The notes beneath the pieces are model-generated. The model made no database searches. It saw only the letters and a program-made list of their open reading frames with translations, and was not told where the DNA came from. Below, piece by piece: positions 60,456 to 64,000 of a stretch of 64,000 nucleotides of DNA. The stretch spans positions 7,074,169 through 7,138,168 of the forward strand of contig OZ038439.1 in assembly GCA_964036275.1 (NCBI GenBank). The letters are read 5' to 3'. This DNA is from Litoditis marina. Its lineage: Eukaryota > Nematoda > Chromadorea > Rhabditida > Rhabditidae. Within the stretch, counting starts at the first letter, position 1. Every line of letters starts with the position of its first letter. The translations under genes were made by a program, and so were the position numbers.

Positions 60456-62249
60456 GTGGAAAACGTGATTTTTTGCGACGCCATGACGTCGCAAACTGGG
60501 ACATTGGCCAGAAGGTCAATTTTATTGAAAATTGATAATGTTAAAGTTTATTCCCCATCTATTGTGGTTTTGAAAACTATTCCATATGGTTTTGAGTTTG
60601 AGGACATTGGCCAGAAGGTCAATTTTATTGAAAATTTATAATGTTGAAGTTTATTCTCCATCTATTATAGTTTTGAAAACTATTCCATATGGTTTTGAGT
60701 TGCTCCCACTTACCACGTGGAAAAACGTGAAATTTTGCGACGCCATGACGTCGCAAACTGGGACATTGGCCAGATGGTCAATTTTATTGAAAATTGATGA
60801 TGTTAAAGTTTATTCTTCATCTATTATGGTTTTGAAAATTATTCCATATGATTTTGAGTTGCTCCTACTCACCACGTCGAAACACGTGATTTTTTGCCAC
60901 GCCATGACGTCGCAAACTGGGACATTGGCCAGAAGGTCAATTTTATTGAAAATTGATAATGTTAAAGTTTATTCTTCATCTTTCATGGTTTTGAAAACTA
61001 TTCCATATGATTTTGAGTTGCTCCTACTTACCACGTGGAAAACGTGATTTTTTTTCGACGCCATGACGTCGCAAACTGGGACATTGGCCAGAAGGTCAAT
61101 TTTATTGAAAATTGATAATGTTAAAGTTTATTCTTCATCTATTATGGTTTTGAAAACTATTCCATATGATTTTGAGTTGCTCCTACTCACCACGTCGAAA
61201 AACGTGATTTTTTGCCACGCCATGACGTCGCAAACTGGGACATTGGCCAGAAGGTCAATTTTATTGAAAATTGATAATGTTAAAGTTTATTCTTCATCTT
61301 TTATGGTTTTGAAAACTATTCCATATGGTTTTGAGTTGCTTCTACTTACCACGTGGAAAACGTGATTTTTTGCGACGCCATGACGTCGCAAACTGGGACA
61401 TTGGCCAGAAGGTCAATTTTATTGAAAATTGATAATGTTAAAGTTTATTCCCCATCTATTGTGGTTTTGAAAACTATTCCATATGGTTTTGAGTTTGAGG
61501 ACATTGGCCAGAAGGTCAATTTTATTGGAAATTTATAATGTTGAAGTTTATTCTCCATCTATTATAGTTTTGAAAACTATTCCATATGGTTTTGAGTTGC
61601 TCCCACTTACCACGTGGAAAAACGTGAAATTTTGCGACGCCATGACGTCGCAAACTGGGACATTGGCCAGATGGTCAATTTTATTGAAAATTGATGATGT
61701 TGAAGTTTATTCTTCATCTATTATGGTTTTGAAAATTATTCCATATGATTTTGAGTTGCTCCTACTCACCACGTCGAAACACGTGATTTTTTGCCACGCC
61801 ATGACGTCGCAAACTGGGACATTGGCCAGAAGGTCAATTTTATTGAAAATTGATAATGTTAAAGTTTATTCTTCATCTTTTATGGTTTTGAAAACTATTC
61901 CATATGATTTTGAGTTGCTCCTACTTACCACGTGGAAAACGTGATTTTTTTTCGACGCCATGACGTCGCAAACTGGGACATTGGCCAGAAGGTCAATTTT
62001 ATTGAAAATTGATAATGTTAAAGTTTATTCTTCATCTATTATGGTTTTGAAAACTATTCCATATGGTTTTGAGTTGCTCCTACTCACCACATGGAAAAAC
62101 GTGATTTTTTGCGACGCCATGACGTCGCAAACTGGGACATTGGCCAGAATGTCAATTTTATTGAAAATTGATAATGTTGAAGTTTATTCTTCATCTTTTA
62201 TGGTTTTGAAAACTATTCCATATGATTTTGAGTTGCTCCTACTTACCAC
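60456..62249 (+). repeat. Higher-order repeat with a truncated monomer (897 bases)
   Basis: 60456-61352 is repeated from 61353; the block contains five full monomers and one of 103 bases in which TTTTGAGTTTGAGGACATTG replaces the usual 62-base stretch carrying the CACGTG and GCGACG dyads. The same truncated unit reappears at 63662, so part of the block recurs at the right edge. Confidence 0.85.
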
Positions 62250-64000
62250 GTGGAAAACGTGATTTTTTGCGACGCCATGACGTCGCAAACTGGGACATTG
62301 GCCAGAAGGTCAATTTTATTGAAAATTGATAATGTTAAAGTTTATTCTTCATCTATTATGGTTTTGAAAACTATTCCATATGGTTTTGAGTTGCTCCTAC
62401 TCACCGCATGGAAAAACGTGATTTTTTGCGACGCCATGACGTCGCAAACTGGGACATTGGCCAGAAGGTCAATTTTATTGAAAATTGATAATGTTAAAGT
62501 TTATTCCTCATCTATTGTGGTTTTGAAAACTATTCCATATGGTTTTGAGTTGCTCCTACTTACCACGTGGAAAAACGTGATTTTTTTGCGACGCCATGAC
62601 GTTGCAAACTGGGACATTAGCCAGAAGGTCAATTTTATTAAAAATTGATAATGTTAAAGTATATTCTCCATCTATTATGGTTTTGAAAACTATTTCATAT
62701 GGTTTTGAGTTGCTCCTACTTACCACGTGGAAAAACGTGATTTTTTGCGACGCCATGACGTCGCAAACTGGGACATTGGCCAGAAGGTCAATTTTATTGA
62801 AAATTGATAATGTTAAAGTTTATTCTTCATCTATTATGGTTTTGAAAACTATTCCATATGGTTTTGAGTTGCTCCTACTCACCGCATGGAAAAACGTGAT
62901 TTTTTGCGACGCCATGACGTCGCAAACTGGGACATTGGCCAGAAGGTCAATTTTATTGAAAATTGATAATGTTAAAGTTTATTCCTCATCTATTGTGGTT
63001 TTGAAAACTATTCCATATGGTTTTGAGTTGCTCCTACTTACCACGTGGAAAAACGTGATTTTTTTGCGACGCCATGACGTTGCAAACTGGGACATTAGCC
63101 AGAAGGTCAATTTTATTAAAAATTGATAATGTTAAAGTATATTCTCCATCTATTATGGTTTTGAAAACTATTCCATATGATTTTGAGTTGCTCCTACTCA
63201 CCACGTGGAAAAACGTGAAATTTTGCGACGCCATGACGTCGCAAACTGGGACATTGGCCAGAAGGTCAATTTTATTGAAAATTGATAATGTTAAAGTTTA
63301 TTCTTCATCTATTATGGTTTTGAAAACTATTCCATATGATTTTGAGTTGCTCCTACTCACCACGTCGAAAAACGTGATTTTTTGCCACGCCATGACGTCG
63401 CAAACTGGGACATTGGCCAGAAGGTCAATTTTATTGAAAATTGATAATGTTAAAGTTTATTCTTCATCTTTTATGGTTTTGAAAACTATTCCATATGGTT
63501 TTGAGTTGCTTCTACTTACCACGTGGAAAACGTGATTTTTTGCGACGCCATGACGTCGCAAACTGGGACATTGGCCAGAAGGTCAATTTTATTGAAAATT
63601 GATAATGTTAAAGTTTATTCCCCATCTATTGTGGTTTTGAAAACTATTCCATATGGTTTTGAGTTTGAGGACATTGGCCAGAAGGTCAATTTTATTGGAA
63701 ATTTATAATGTTGAAGTTTATTCTCCATCTATTATAGTTTTGAAAACTATTCCATATGGTTTTGAGTTGCTCCCACTTACCACGTGGAAAAACGTGAAAT
63801 TTTGCGACGCCATGACGTCGCAAACTGGGACATTGGCCAGATGGTCAATTTTATTGAAAATTGATGATGTTGAAGTTTATTCTTCATCTATTATGGTTTT
63901 GAAAATTATTCCATATGATTTTGAGTTGCTCCTACTCACCACGTCGAAACACGTGATTTTTTGCCACGCCATGACGTCGCAAACTGGGACATTGGCCAGA

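Larger units (their letters stand above)
35406..64000 (+). repeat. 159-base satellite array, ~180 monomers, open to the right edge
   Basis: Monomers repeat without interruption from about 35406 to the window end. A standard unit has GGTCAATTTTATTGAAAATT, GATAATGTTAAAGTTTATTC, TATTATGGTTTTGAAAACTA, CCATATGGTTTTGAGTTGC, CCACGTGGAAAAACGTGA and GCGACGCCATGACGTCGC. The period is exactly 159 in most places (for example 37438 to 37597), which is 53 codons; one plus-strand frame, reading MTSQTGTLARRSILLK, DNVKVYSSSIMVLKTIPYGF and LLTTWKNVIFCDA, has no stop, so open frames of up to 583 codons appear. Frames are broken by one-base indels and end in GTGA. There is no signal peptide, start context or splice structure, so I call it satellite DNA, not genes. 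Monomers differ at recurring sites: GATGATG or GATAATG, GTTAAAG or GTTGAAG, ATGGTTTT or ATGATTTT, CTTACC or CTCACC, GTGG or GTCG, GTGATTTT or GTGAAATT. Confidence 0.98.

Noticed and set aside
35298..63708. Dozens of plus-strand open frames up to 583 codons reading MTSQTGTLARRS repeatedly
   Set aside because: They are the stop-free frame of a 159-base satellite. They start at whatever ATG follows a one-base indel, lack signal peptides, introns and unique sequence, and end where the next indel falls.
35406..64000. CRISPR-like array of repeats
   Set aside because: The repeats are contiguous with no unique spacers, and the window is clearly from an animal.

Overview
This window is eukaryotic and reads as a nematode chromosome segment, most likely Caenorhabditis or a close relative. 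The evidence is a recognisable nematode-type 5S rRNA copy, small genes split by introns with GTRAGT-like donors and TTTCAG-like acceptors, short secreted Gly/Tyr- and Cys-rich proteins, and a well-preserved glycoprotein-hormone alpha-2 gene (flr-2/gpla-1 type). There are no operons, prokaryotic features or CRISPR arrays. Nearly all open frames shorter than about 100 codons outside the genes look like chance frames in AT-rich or microsatellite DNA.

Left part, 1-35.4 kb: a gene-poor region rich in repeats. It holds a 5S rRNA copy (237-355, minus) and a Cys-rich secreted protein in four exons (2874-5301, minus). A doubtful small gene tail lies at 6171-6396 (minus). A Gly/Tyr-rich secreted peptide with a TATA box is at 6866-7436 (minus). 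The flr-2-like hormone subunit is at 19236-20433 (plus). A Gly/Met-rich secreted protein in five exons is at 22104-23629 (minus). A Cys-rich protein of unknown family is at 29094-31201 (minus, first exon not found), and a small Tyr/Pro/Gln-rich secreted protein is at 31828-32774 (minus). All confident products except the first-exon-less one have an N-terminal signal peptide. No shared pathway is visible; they are a scatter of small secreted products rather than a functional cluster.

Between the genes are several mobile or foldback families. There are nine copies of a ~130 bp MITE with TATACT/AGTATA ends and CACGTGAC subterminal motifs, two of them inside introns beside a splice acceptor. There is also a ~70 bp foldback family (TTTGTAGTTTGATC arms), three larger foldbacks (32849-33309, 26707-27253, 30045-30230), four tRNA-like (SINE-like) elements, and long GA/CT tracts.

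Right part, about 35.4-64 kb: one uninterrupted satellite array running off the right edge. The monomer is 159 bp (53 codons), roughly 180 copies by length. One frame of the monomer has no stop, so the array shows many long open frames, which I read as a by-product of the unit length. The array has nested higher-order repeats (4-mer 636 bp, 2-mer 318 bp, 9-mer 1431 bp, and an 897 bp unit with a truncated 103 bp monomer). Each standard monomer carries three short dyad symmetries. This array is the most unusual object in the window.
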